From Eubacteriales bacterium (GTDB taxonomy: Bacteria; Bacillota; Clostridia; Lachnospirales; Lachnospiraceae): a stretch of DNA of 39,675 bases. Below the pieces are notes generated by a model, which was not told where the DNA came from, made no database searches, and saw only the letters and a program-made list of their open reading frames with translations. The stretch spans positions 1 through 39,675 of the forward strand of contig JAUNOP010000023.1 of assembly GCA_030537135.1 (NCBI GenBank). Reading direction: 5' to 3'. Positions 7,042 through 13,932 of the stretch are shown piece after piece. Each line of letters starts with the position of its first letter. The stretch's first letter is position 1. The position numbers were made by a program, and so were the translations under genes.

Positions 7042-8860
7042 AAAGCGTAGAATGGGAGGACATCCGGGCGGCGGCGCCCGCGCCGGAGAAAAGGCAAAGG
7101 ATTTCAAGGGCTCCATGATAAAGCTGTTTGGCTATATGGAGCGCTACAGACTGCGTTTTGCCCTTATGTTTGTGTTTGCAGTGGCAGGAACTGTTTTTAA
7201 TATTGTGGGGCCAAAGATTCTTGGAAAAGCAACCACAGAGCTGTTCAATGGTCTTATTGCAAAGGTAAACGGTACAGGAGGCATAGATTTTGGAAAAATA
7301 GGAACCATATTGCTATGGACACTGGGACTGTATCTGGTGAGTGCCTGCTTTTCATTTGTACAGGGCTGGGTAATGTCAGGAATTTCCAATGATGTGACCT
7401 ATCAGCTCCGTAAGGACATCTCAAAGAAAATCAATCGCCTGCCTCTCAATTATTTTGAGAGCAGAACAAATGGAGAGATTCTTTCCAGAGTGACGAATGA
7501 TGTGGATACGCTTCAGAATGGTCTGAATCAGAGCCTCACGCAGCTGATTACCTCTACAACCACTCTTATAGGAGTTTTAATTATGATGCTCTCTATTAAT
7601 GTGTGGATGACTCTGGCTGCACTTTTGATTCTTCCGGTTTCCATGGGAATCATCGGAAATGTGATGAAACATTCCCAGAAATATTTCCGGGATCAACAGA
7701 AATATCTTGGAAAAGTGAATGGGCAGATTGAGGAAAACTATGGAGGACATCAGGTAGTAAAGGTATTTAATAAAGAAGAAAGCGTTCTGAGAGAGTTTGA
7801 GAAGGATAATCAAAAGCTCTATGAATCTGCATGGAAGTCTCAGTTTTTCTCTGGAATTATGATGCCTGTCATGCAGTTTGTGGGAAATCTGGGTTATGTG
7901 ATGGTTGCTCTTCTGGGAGGAATCTTTGCTATCAGAGGAAGCATTGAGGTTGGAGAGATTCAGTCCTTTTTCCAGTATATCCGAAACTTTACGCAGCCGA
8001 TTCAGCAGATTGCTCAGGTAATAAATATGCTGCAGTCCTCGGCAGCTGCTTCCGAGAGAGTTTTTGAATTCCTGGAAGAGGAAGAGGAAGTTCAGAATGC
8101 TGCCGATCCTGTGAAGGTCGAGGGACTTTCCGGGGCAGTACAGTTTGACCATGTGCGCTTTGGCTATAAGCCGGATAAGATGATTGTTCATGACTTTTCC
8201 GCTGATATAAAAGACGGACAGAAGGTGGCGATTGTCGGCCCTACAGGAGCCGGAAAAACAACAATGGTCAAGCTTTTGATGCGCTATTATGATGTGAACG
8301 GAGGCTCCATCAAAATTGACGGACACGATGTAAAGGAATTCAACAGAAGTCAGCTCAGAGAGATGTTTGGCATGGTGCTTCAAGATACCTGGCTGTTCTC
8401 TGGAACGATTATGGAAAACATCCGATATGGGCGTCTGGAGGCCACGGACGAGGAGGTGATTGCTGCTGCAAAGGCAGCGCATATCCATAACTTCATCAAG
8501 AACCAGCCAGGAGGCTATCAGATGGTACTCAATGAAGAGACCAGCAATATTTCTCAGGGACAAAAGCAGCTCCTCACCATAGCCAGAGCCATTCTTGCAG
8601 ATAACAAGATTATGATTCTGGATGAGGCGACTTCCTCTGTGGATACTCGCACAGAGATGCAGATTCAGGAAGCGATGAATTATCTTATGAAGGGCAGAAC
8701 CAGCTTTGTGATTGCACACAGGCTTTCTACTATCAAGGACGCAGACCTCATCCTGGTTATGAAGGACGGAGACATTATTGAGCAGGGAAATCACCAGGAG
8801 CTTTTAAAGAAGAACGGTTTCTATGCACAGCTCTATAATAGCCAGTTTGCCAGAGGCTGA
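7034..8860 (+). CDS. ABC exporter half-transporter, catalytic-Glu subunit
   Basis: A 608-residue partner of the preceding protein. A Gly/Arg-rich cytosolic N-terminus is followed by six membrane segments (about 40 to 325) and an NBD: Walker A GPTGAGKTT 402-410, Walker B plus catalytic Glu ILDE with E531, switch H562. Its signature is altered to ISQGQ (506-510). In the head-to-tail dimer its Walker A and Glu pair with the partner's intact VSGGQ to make the competent site, while its ISQGQ faces the partner's Asp/Gln site. The two genes are therefore complementary and must act together. ATG 7034 overlaps the upstream stop by 8 bases with AGGAGG about 9 bases before it. The short intergenic region after it shows no clear terminator. 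Confidence 0.94.
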   Translation: MSEKRRMGGHPGGGARAGEKAKDFKGSMIKLFGYMERYRLRFALMFVFAVAGTVFNIVGPKILGKATTELFNGLIAKVNGTGGIDFGKIGTILLWTLGLYLVSACFSFVQGWVMSGISNDVTYQLRKDISKKINRLPLNYFESRTNGEILSRVTNDVDTLQNGLNQSLTQLITSTTTLIGVLIMMLSINVWMTLAALLILPVSMGIIGNVMKHSQKYFRDQQKYLGKVNGQIEENYGGHQVVKVFNKEESVLREFEKDNQKLYESAWKSQFFSGIMMPVMQFVGNLGYVMVALLGGIFAIRGSIEVGEIQSFFQYIRNFTQPIQQIAQVINMLQSSAAASERVFEFLEEEEEVQNAADPVKVEGLSGAVQFDHVRFGYKPDKMIVHDFSADIKDGQKVAIVGPTGAGKTTMVKLLMRYYDVNGGSIKIDGHDVKEFNRSQLREMFGMVLQDTWLFSGTIMENIRYGRLEATDEEVIAAAKAAHIHNFIKNQPGGYQMVLNEETSNISQGQKQLLTIARAILADNKIMILDEATSSVDTRTEMQIQEAMNYLMKGRTSFVIAHRLSTIKDADLILVMKDGDIIEQGNHQELLKKNGFYAQLYNSQFARG

Positions 8861-8937
8861 TAAAACCGAAAATCTTCCTTGTTACACTTTTTTCAGGATT
8901 CCTTCACACTATTTTCACAATCCGTCAAGAAATAACG

Positions 8938-8966
8938 TTGACAGTCCAGTGGGAAAAATGTAAAAT
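8938..8966 (+). promoter_or_regulatory. Sigma-A promoter of the lipoprotein gene
   Basis: TTGACA (8938-8943), 17-bp spacer, TAAAAT (8961-8966); start point near 8973, giving a leader of about 34 nt with AAGGAGG before the ATG. The lipoprotein is therefore transcribed separately from the ABC exporter. Confidence 0.8.
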
Positions 8967-9006
8967 ATGTCGTAAGGACTGTTATTAAGTCAGTAAGGAG
9001 GATATT

Positions 9007-10266
9007 ATGAAGAATAAGAAAATAATCGTTCTGTTAGCGATGGCTGTTACAGCAGTTACCATGCTCAGTTCGTGTGGATTATTCGGAAAAGACGATGAGG
9101 AACCAGATCAGATAGTTGTTCCGGAGACCCCGACGCCGGCTCCCACAGTTGCGCCTGTAGCAACTCCGACGCCTGTTCCGCAGACAACAAAGTATACTTC
9201 CTCTGATAATAGTATTTCTATTGATTTGCCGGACAGCACATGGAGCAACCGGATGGACGAGGGAGATACCATCAGCTTTGAATCTACAAATGGAGATCGT
9301 ATTTTGATTCTTCACGGTGAGGGAGAGGAGGCCATGTCCCAGGCTGTACTTCCAGATACCAGAGATAATGCGGCAGCGCTCACTGCTACTTCTGATGTGG
9401 TGGAGGGTACAGATTTTGAAATCCAGGATTATCAGTCTCAGAAAATCAGCGGCGTAGACGTATATACCTACACAGTGCGATATACCAATGCAGAGAAGGG
9501 CGGCGGCTATGTGGCAGTGGAGAATTATGTGATTGCAGACAGCAATGAATTTTACAGCATCGCCGGCTCTGTTAAGGAGAACTCTACCCTGGAGAAGGTA
9601 CAGGCTTCTCTTAAGACCTTTAAGATTCTGGGAGAGGATTCTGCACTTGGCTCGGCGACAGGAACCTCTGCTTCTGGTACAACGGCTCAGGGAAGCGATG
9701 ACGACGAAGGCACAGACAGTGGAGAGAGCGGAACCTCAGGAGACGCCAGCGGCACAGGCACAGCCGGCACTTCAGACACCGGTGCAAGTACAGATACAGG
9801 AACAAGTACAGATACAGGAGCAAGTGACTATGGAAGCACAGACAATACCAATACCTCTGCAGGCGGAAGCTATGTAGATGGAAGCGCTATGGATCTGTAT
9901 ACCAGTGGGGGAGTCGCATTCCGAATTTATCAGGACGGAAGCGGCAACTGGATTGACGGAGACGGCAATACCTTTACCTTTGGCACAGACGGCGGCGCAT
10001 ATGACCAGTATGGTAATTACTATAGTCAGGCATATTCTTATAGCTATGATAATAATAATGATAACAGCTATAATTATGATTCCGGTTACACAGATAACAG
10101 CGGAAGCTATGGCGGAAGCAGAGACCTATATACCAGCTCAGGAGTGGCCTTTGGAGTATATCAGGATGCAAACGGCAACTGGATTGATGGAGACGGTAAT
10201 ACCTTTACCTTTGATGAAAATGGAGTAGGCTATGACCAGTATGGAAATGCTTATAATCCAGGATAA
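9007..10266 (+). CDS. Predicted lipoprotein with two copies of a C-terminal module
   Basis: A 419-residue exported protein of unknown function. A lipoprotein signal peptide ends in the lipobox LSSC with C23 as the lipidation site. A Pro/Thr linker (about 36-60) leads to a globular domain at about 60-205 (starting YTSSDNSISIDLPDSTW). A low-complexity Gly/Ser/Thr/Asp stretch follows (about 210-290), then two related modules of about 45 residues beginning DLYTS at D296 and D373. Both contain the words GNWIDGDGNTFTF and YDQYGN, separated by a Tyr/Asn/Ser-rich spacer. It is probably anchored to the outer face of the membrane with the modules reaching into the wall. The gene has its own promoter and is closed by a strong terminator. 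I do not recognise the modules. Confidence 0.85.
   Translation: MKNKKIIVLLAMAVTAVTMLSSCGLFGKDDEEPDQIVVPETPTPAPTVAPVATPTPVPQTTKYTSSDNSISIDLPDSTWSNRMDEGDTISFESTNGDRILILHGEGEEAMSQAVLPDTRDNAAALTATSDVVEGTDFEIQDYQSQKISGVDVYTYTVRYTNAEKGGGYVAVENYVIADSNEFYSIAGSVKENSTLEKVQASLKTFKILGEDSALGSATGTSASGTTAQGSDDDEGTDSGESGTSGDASGTGTAGTSDTGASTDTGTSTDTGASDYGSTDNTNTSAGGSYVDGSAMDLYTSGGVAFRIYQDGSGNWIDGDGNTFTFGTDGGAYDQYGNYYSQAYSYSYDNNNDNSYNYDSGYTDNSGSYGGSRDLYTSSGVAFGVYQDANGNWIDGDGNTFTFDENGVGYDQYGNAYNPG
9892..10257 (+). repeat. Duplicated segment encoding the lipoprotein C-terminal modules
   Basis: Bases from 9892 and from 10123 are near-parallel copies of about 130 bp. Both keep the run encoding GNWIDGDGNTFTF with mainly synonymous differences, which suggests an old duplication kept under protein-level selection. 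Confidence 0.75.
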
Positions 10267-10301
10267 GAATGACTGCGCTTTGTATAAGAACACAGCTTGG
10301 G

Positions 10302-10320
10302 CTCTCTGATGCTCAGAGAG
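10302..10320 (+). terminator. Small hairpin upstream of the main terminator
   Basis: CTCTCTGA, loop TGC, TCAGAGAG: an 8-bp perfect stem 30 bp before the strong terminator. No T tract follows. It may protect the 3' end after processing. Confidence 0.4.
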
Positions 10321-10349
10321 TCGGGCACAATATATCTGATATTAGATCT

Positions 10350-10395
10350 AAAAAACGGTATAGTCAGATGCAGAGACTATACCGTTTTTTCTTTT
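10350..10395 (+). terminator. Strong intrinsic terminator
   Basis: A perfect 16-bp stem (10350-10365 with 10375-10390) whose core is ACGGTATAGTC, nine-base loop, ending in six T then CTTTTT. The A tract on the left arm means it could work in both directions. It closes the lipoprotein transcript. Confidence 0.93.
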
Positions 10396-10460
10396 TAACG
10401 TATCAAGCAAGTAGCGAGGCGGACATCGTACCCTGTGGGTATTGCGAATATCCGCTTGAC
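10395..10460 (+). repeat. Dispersed palindromic repeat, copy 1
   Basis: The core runs from GGCGGACATCG to CGAATATCCGCTTGAC. Its ends are imperfect inverted repeats (AAGCGGA-type against TCCGCTT), so a hairpin is possible. The same sequence recurs at 14896-14953, in part at 15948-15966, and inverted at 11440-11486. This copy lies between the terminator and yitT. Small dispersed palindromes of this kind resemble REP/MITE-type elements (inference). Confidence 0.75.
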
Positions 10461-10507
10461 GCATACATGCTGCTGAAATGCTTTTAGAAAAAGGAAAGGA
10501 GAGTCTT

Positions 10508-11371
10508 GTGGAGCAATTAAAAAAAATAAAATTAAAAAATATACTCATGCTGACGCTGACAGGTATTATCAATGCGACAGGTGTTACGCTGTTCTTGTCG
10601 CCGGTAAAGCTGTATGACAGCGGAATATCAGGAACAGCCATGCTTTTGGGACAGATAACGCCTATACCGCTTTCTGTGTTTTTGCTTTTGCTGAATGTGC
10701 CGCTGTTCTTATATGGACTCAAGAAGCAGGGAACGCTTTTTACCTGTTACGCTATCTATGTGGTTGCCGTCTACTCGATAGTTGCCGGGCTGATCACAGA
10801 TGTTTTGCCGATAGATGTCAGCACTGCCTCTCCTCTTGCAGGTAAGGATCTGCTGCTCTGCGCTCTGTTCGGCGGTATGATTTCCGGTATTGGAAGCGGT
10901 CTGGCCATTCGCTTTGGGGGAGCAGTGGACGGCATTGAGGTTATGGCAGTGATTTTTGCCAAGCGTCTGGGAATTACAGTGGGAACTTTTGTCATGATAT
11001 ATAATGTTGCGCTTTACATTATCTGCGGGATAGTGATGCAGAGCTGGATTCTGCCGCTGTATTCGATTGTTACATATGCGGCTGCACTGAAAACACTGGA
11101 CTTTATTGTGGATGGTCTTGACAGAGCAAAATGCGCAATAATTGTCACAGTCTGTCCGGATGAAATCTGTACAGCGCTTTCACAGGCCTTTGAAAGCGGT
11201 ATGACAAAGCTCAGTGCAACAGGCGGCTATTCTAATATGGAAAAGACAATGATATATTTTGTAGTCAACCGTTTTCAGGTTACAAGAATGAAGGATATGG
11301 TACATGAGATAGATCCGACAGCCTACATCACAATCAGTGAGGTTGCAGACGTATTCCCGGCAAACAAGTAA
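10508..11371 (+). CDS. YitT family membrane protein (DUF2179 C-terminus)
   Basis: A 287-residue protein with five to six hydrophobic segments (about 12-190), including the family-typical stretch with GGMISGIGSGLAIRFGGAVDG, then a soluble C-terminal domain (about 205-285) of the DUF2179 type (ATGGYSNMEKTMIYFVV). YitT proteins are common in Firmicutes; some are proposed transporters but the substrate is unsettled. I start at GTG 10508 because AAGGAG lies six bases upstream; an in-frame ATG at 10478 has no ribosome site. The gene stands alone, bounded by inverted copies of a dispersed repeat at 10395 and 11440. No promoter is obvious beyond a TTGAC at the end of the upstream repeat. Confidence 0.88.
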   Translation: MEQLKKIKLKNILMLTLTGIINATGVTLFLSPVKLYDSGISGTAMLLGQITPIPLSVFLLLLNVPLFLYGLKKQGTLFTCYAIYVVAVYSIVAGLITDVLPIDVSTASPLAGKDLLLCALFGGMISGIGSGLAIRFGGAVDGIEVMAVIFAKRLGITVGTFVMIYNVALYIICGIVMQSWILPLYSIVTYAAALKTLDFIVDGLDRAKCAIIVTVCPDEICTALSQAFESGMTKLSATGGYSNMEKTMIYFVVNRFQVTRMKDMVHEIDPTAYITISEVADVFPANK

Positions 11372-11439
11372 GTTTTCTGCAAAGGGCAGATCGGGGATTG
11401 AACAATAACATTTACAAAGGATTTACGGCAAAAGAAGTC

Positions 11440-11486
11440 AGGCGGATATTCACAATACCCACAGGGGACTTGTTTGATACGTTAAA
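11440..11486 (-). repeat. Dispersed palindromic repeat, inverted copy downstream of yitT
   Basis: Read on the minus strand this is nearly identical to copy 1, with the same left flank (TTTAACGTATCAA) and the same right half (CCTGTGGGTATTG then GAATATCCGC), but about 18 bases of the left palindrome arm are missing. With copy 1 it forms an inverted pair around yitT. The shared flank shows that the repeat unit is longer than the palindrome alone. Confidence 0.65.
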
Positions 11487-11493
11487 AAATCTT

Positions 11494-11522
11494 TTGACAA
11501 ACCAAAGAAAACGAGTTAAAAT
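11494..11522 (+). promoter_or_regulatory. Sigma-A promoter of the MATE transcript
   Basis: TTGACA (11494-11499), exactly 17 bp, TAAAAT (11517-11522). The predicted start near 11529 falls at the base of the first terminator stem, so the RNA would begin with that hairpin. Confidence 0.8.
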
Positions 11523-11526
11523 AAGT

Positions 11527-11579
11527 ATAACGAGTGGCGATATGCGTAAATCCAGTTTTCGCCACTCGTTATTTTTTTT
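11527..11579 (+). terminator. Leader terminator 1 (attenuator) of the MATE gene
   Basis: ATAACGAGTGGCG (11527-11539) pairs perfectly with CGCCACTCGTTAT (11560-11572), followed by a T tract to 11579. The 20-nt loop contains GCGTAAATCCAG (11544-11555). Lying directly at the start point of the MATE promoter, it should end most transcripts after about 50 nt unless it is overridden. Confidence 0.85.
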
Positions 11580-11616
11580 GAAACAAAATAAAAAACAAGA
11601 AAAGTGTGTGGCCTGA
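11542..11616 (+). CDS. Possible 24-codon leader peptide
   Basis: ATG at 11542, inside the loop of terminator 1, opens a 24-residue frame (MRKSSFRHSLFF, then a Lys/Gln-rich end, KCVA) that stops at 11614-11616, just inside the left arm region of terminator 2. A ribosome on it would cover the right arm of terminator 1 and then the left arm of terminator 2, which is the geometry of ribosome-mediated antitermination known from antibiotic-resistance genes. The ribosome site is weak and only about 13 nt of RNA precede the ATG, so translation is uncertain. Confidence 0.35.
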   Translation: MRKSSFRHSLFFLKQNKKQEKCVA

Positions 11617-11656
11617 GCAGGCGTAAATCCAGCTCTATTGTGCCTCACACTTTTTT
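11600..11656 (+). terminator. Leader terminator 2 directly before the MATE ribosome site
   Basis: AAAAGTGTGTGGC (11600-11612) pairs with GCCTCACACTTTT (11642-11654) with one mismatch, followed by T residues to 11656. The loop again holds GCGTAAATCCAG (11621-11632), the same 12 bases as in terminator 1. AAGGAGG starts seven bases later, so the structure could affect both termination and translation start. Confidence 0.75.
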
Positions 11657-11674
11657 GTGTGTAAGGAGGAAGCT

Positions 11675-13105
11675 ATGGAACAAAAATCAAACACTTTTTT
11701 GGAAACAGAAAAAATAGGAACCCTTATGCGGAAATATTCGATTCCCTGCATTATTTCTCTGCTGGTTGCCGCGCTCTACAATATCGTAGACCAGATTTTT
11801 ATTGCCAATGCAGATTATCTGGGCTCCTATGGAAATGCAGCCAATACGGTTGTATTTCCTCTGACAGTGGTGGCGCTTGCGATTGCCGTTATGATTGGAG
11901 ACGGGTGCTGTGCTTTTGTCAGCATCAGTCTGGGGGCAAACCGCAAAAAGGACGCCCATCAAAGTATTGGGAATGCCATTGAGCTGTGTATAGTCAGCAG
12001 CATCATACTTACGGCCGTTTACCTGCTTGCAATGGAGCCGATTTTGACATTTTTCGGTGGAAAGGTGAATGCAGACACGTTTGCAAATGCAAAGGAATAT
12101 TTCTTTTGGATTGCCCTTGGCGTGCCGTTTTATATGTTCGGGCAGGCAATGAACCCTATTATCCGTTCAGATGGAAGCCCCAAATTTGCAATGGTCTCCA
12201 CAGTAGCTGGCGCAGTTGCTAATATTATCTTTGACCCGATTTTGATTTATCCCCTGCACATGGGAATGAAGGGGGCTGCTGTTGCGACGGTTGCCGGACA
12301 GGTGCTGACAGCGGGCTTGTCTGTCTGGTATCTTTTTCACATGAAGGCGATAAAGCTGGAAAAAAGCAGTTTTTCCCTGCAAGGAAGCTTACTTCGCCGC
12401 TTTTTGACCCTTGGCGTCACAAGCTTTCTTGCGCAGGCTTCTCTTGTGGTGTCTATGGCAGCGGTTCAGAATATGTGTACCAAATACGGTGCGCTTGATC
12501 CGGTGTTTGGTCAGATAGAATATGCGCAGATCCCTCTGGCAGTGCTTGGAATTGTTATGAAGTTTTTCCAGATTGCCATTTCGGTCGCAGTGGGCATGGC
12601 AGCTGGATGCATCCCGATTGTCGGGTACAATATCGGCGCGAAACGAAAGGATCGTGCAAAGCAATTATTTACTTATCTGCTCACAGGGGAGGCAGCAGTC
12701 GGTCTGATTGCATTACTTATTGTAGAGGTATTTCCGAGACAGCTTATCGGCATTTTCGGGGCAGCCAATGAGAGCGCTTATTATACTACATTTGCAGTAA
12801 AAAGCTTCCGCATCTATCTGTGCATGATGGTGCTGGCAACTGTAAATAAGGGAACTTTTATTTATCTGCAGGCATTGGGAAAAGCTGTACAGTCTACTTT
12901 GATTTCCCTGACAAGGGAAATTATTCTGGGAGTGGCTCTGCCGATAATTCTTCCGATTTTCTTTGGGCTGGACGGACTTTTATATTCTTTCCCGGCAGCA
13001 GACATCCTCACATTTATCGTGGCTGTCATTATTATCAGAAAAACCTATGCAGAACTGAAGGAAGACAAAAAGCAAGTGTTTGTTACAAAGGAGGCAGGCT
13101 TATGA
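11675..13105 (+). CDS. MATE family efflux transporter
   Basis: A 476-residue polytopic protein with about 12 membrane segments and the two-fold MATE pattern. The N-half has ALYNIVDQIFIA, GDGCCAFVSISLGA and NPIIRSDGSPKFAM; the C-half has GMAAGCIPIVGYNIGAKRKDRAK. MATE proteins export cationic drugs or metabolites by Na+ or H+ antiport in the cytoplasmic membrane. I start at ATG 11675, five bases after AAGGAGG, rather than the frame opening at 11657, which lies before the ribosome site. Expression appears to be gated by two leader terminators. The stop overlaps the next gene by four bases (ATGA). Substrate unknown. Confidence 0.93.
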   Translation: MEQKSNTFLETEKIGTLMRKYSIPCIISLLVAALYNIVDQIFIANADYLGSYGNAANTVVFPLTVVALAIAVMIGDGCCAFVSISLGANRKKDAHQSIGNAIELCIVSSIILTAVYLLAMEPILTFFGGKVNADTFANAKEYFFWIALGVPFYMFGQAMNPIIRSDGSPKFAMVSTVAGAVANIIFDPILIYPLHMGMKGAAVATVAGQVLTAGLSVWYLFHMKAIKLEKSSFSLQGSLLRRFLTLGVTSFLAQASLVVSMAAVQNMCTKYGALDPVFGQIEYAQIPLAVLGIVMKFFQIAISVAVGMAAGCIPIVGYNIGAKRKDRAKQLFTYLLTGEAAVGLIALLIVEVFPRQLIGIFGAANESAYYTTFAVKSFRIYLCMMVLATVNKGTFIYLQALGKAVQSTLISLTREIILGVALPIILPIFFGLDGLLYSFPAADILTFIVAVIIIRKTYAELKEDKKQVFVTKEAGL

Positions 13106-13710
13106 GCAGCAGAATCATTACAATCAGCAGGGAGTTTGGCAGCGGCGGCCGTACAATCGGAAAGGCGGTTGCCCAGAGACTCAAAATCCCTTGCTATGAC
13201 CAGGAGCTGATTGAAAAAATCGCTTCAGAAACAGGATTTAATGTTGACTATATCAAAGAACAGGGAGAATATGCGCAGCATAAGAGCAGATTTGCGAATG
13301 CATTTGCAGCGCGTGACCGTAAGGGAACGTCCATGCAGGATCATCTGTGGAGGATGCAGTATCAGATTATTCTCAATCTGGCGCAAAAAGGAGCATGTGT
13401 GATTGTTGGCCGGTGTGCAGACTATATTCTCAGAGACCAGGCGCCTGTTTTGTCGGTATTTATTCATGCTGGTCAGGGATACAGGGCAAAGCGTATTGTA
13501 GAGGTTTACGGAGAGAGAGCAGAAACTCCTGAAAAGCGTGTGAAAGACAAGGACGAGCGGCGGAGGGCGTATTATCAGCATTATACGGATATGGAATGGG
13601 GAAATGCCTCCAACTATCATATTGCTCTTGACAGTGGAGTCCTGGGGCTTGATACCTGCACAGAGACCATTGTCCAGCTTTACAAAGCTATGGAAACTAA
13701 TCAAAGATGA
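13102..13710 (+). CDS. Cytidylate kinase-like family protein
   Basis: A 202-residue predicted P-loop protein. The N-terminus IITISREFGSGGRTIG carries the GSGG-R/K-T/I type phosphate loop at about 13-20, as in cytidylate-kinase-like proteins; canonical Cmk has GSGKST, so the Lys is replaced by Arg here. Further family features are CVIVGRCADYIL and the Arg-rich YRAKRIVEVYGERAETPEKRVKDKDERRRAYY. This family lacks the full Cmk sequence and its substrate is not established. ATG 13102 overlaps the MATE stop by four bases with AAAGGAGG upstream, so the two are translationally coupled and probably act together. A convergent terminator follows. Confidence 0.85.
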   Translation: MSSRIITISREFGSGGRTIGKAVAQRLKIPCYDQELIEKIASETGFNVDYIKEQGEYAQHKSRFANAFAARDRKGTSMQDHLWRMQYQIILNLAQKGACVIVGRCADYILRDQAPVLSVFIHAGQGYRAKRIVEVYGERAETPEKRVKDKDERRRAYYQHYTDMEWGNASNYHIALDSGVLGLDTCTETIVQLYKAMETNQR

Positions 13711-13758
13711 GCATAGGCTGTCTGATCCACAATGCTTAATACGAAATATGCATGCATT

Positions 13759-13778
13759 ATCCGATCTTTATATCGGAT
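13759..13778 (+). repeat. Small inverted repeat after the kinase-like gene
   Basis: ATCCGAT, six bases, ATCGGAT. No T tract follows, so it is not a convincing terminator; it may stabilise the 3' end. Confidence 0.35.
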
Positions 13779-13857
13779 GCAGGAGAAATATGCTGCTATT
13801 TGTGGGTCAATGTCAGTTGCTAAGCTACAAAACCAAATCTCATGTTCAAAAATGTGC

Positions 13858-13902
13858 GGCCGCTTTTGCTGCTGATTGTTTTTTCAGGCAGCAAAAGCGG
13901 CC
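13858..13902. terminator. Convergent (two-way) terminator
   Basis: GGCCGCTTTTGCTGC (13858-13872) pairs perfectly over 15 bp with 13888-13902; the 15-nt loop is T-rich. On the minus strand a run of five T follows soon after the stem; on the plus strand the T run is poor. It sits between the convergent kinase-like and K+ channel genes and probably serves both. Confidence 0.75.
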
Positions 13903-13932
13903 CTTCATCGTTTTGCAGGTATTTGGGTGATT

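Noticed and set aside
7577-8794. 405-codon minus-strand frame opposite the second ABC gene
   Set aside because: Antisense shadow of conserved NBD codons; no family features.
10269-10487. 72-codon plus-strand open frame after the lipoprotein
   Set aside because: It runs through a strong terminator and the dispersed repeat, lacks a ribosome site and overlaps the yitT upstream region; an open frame by chance.
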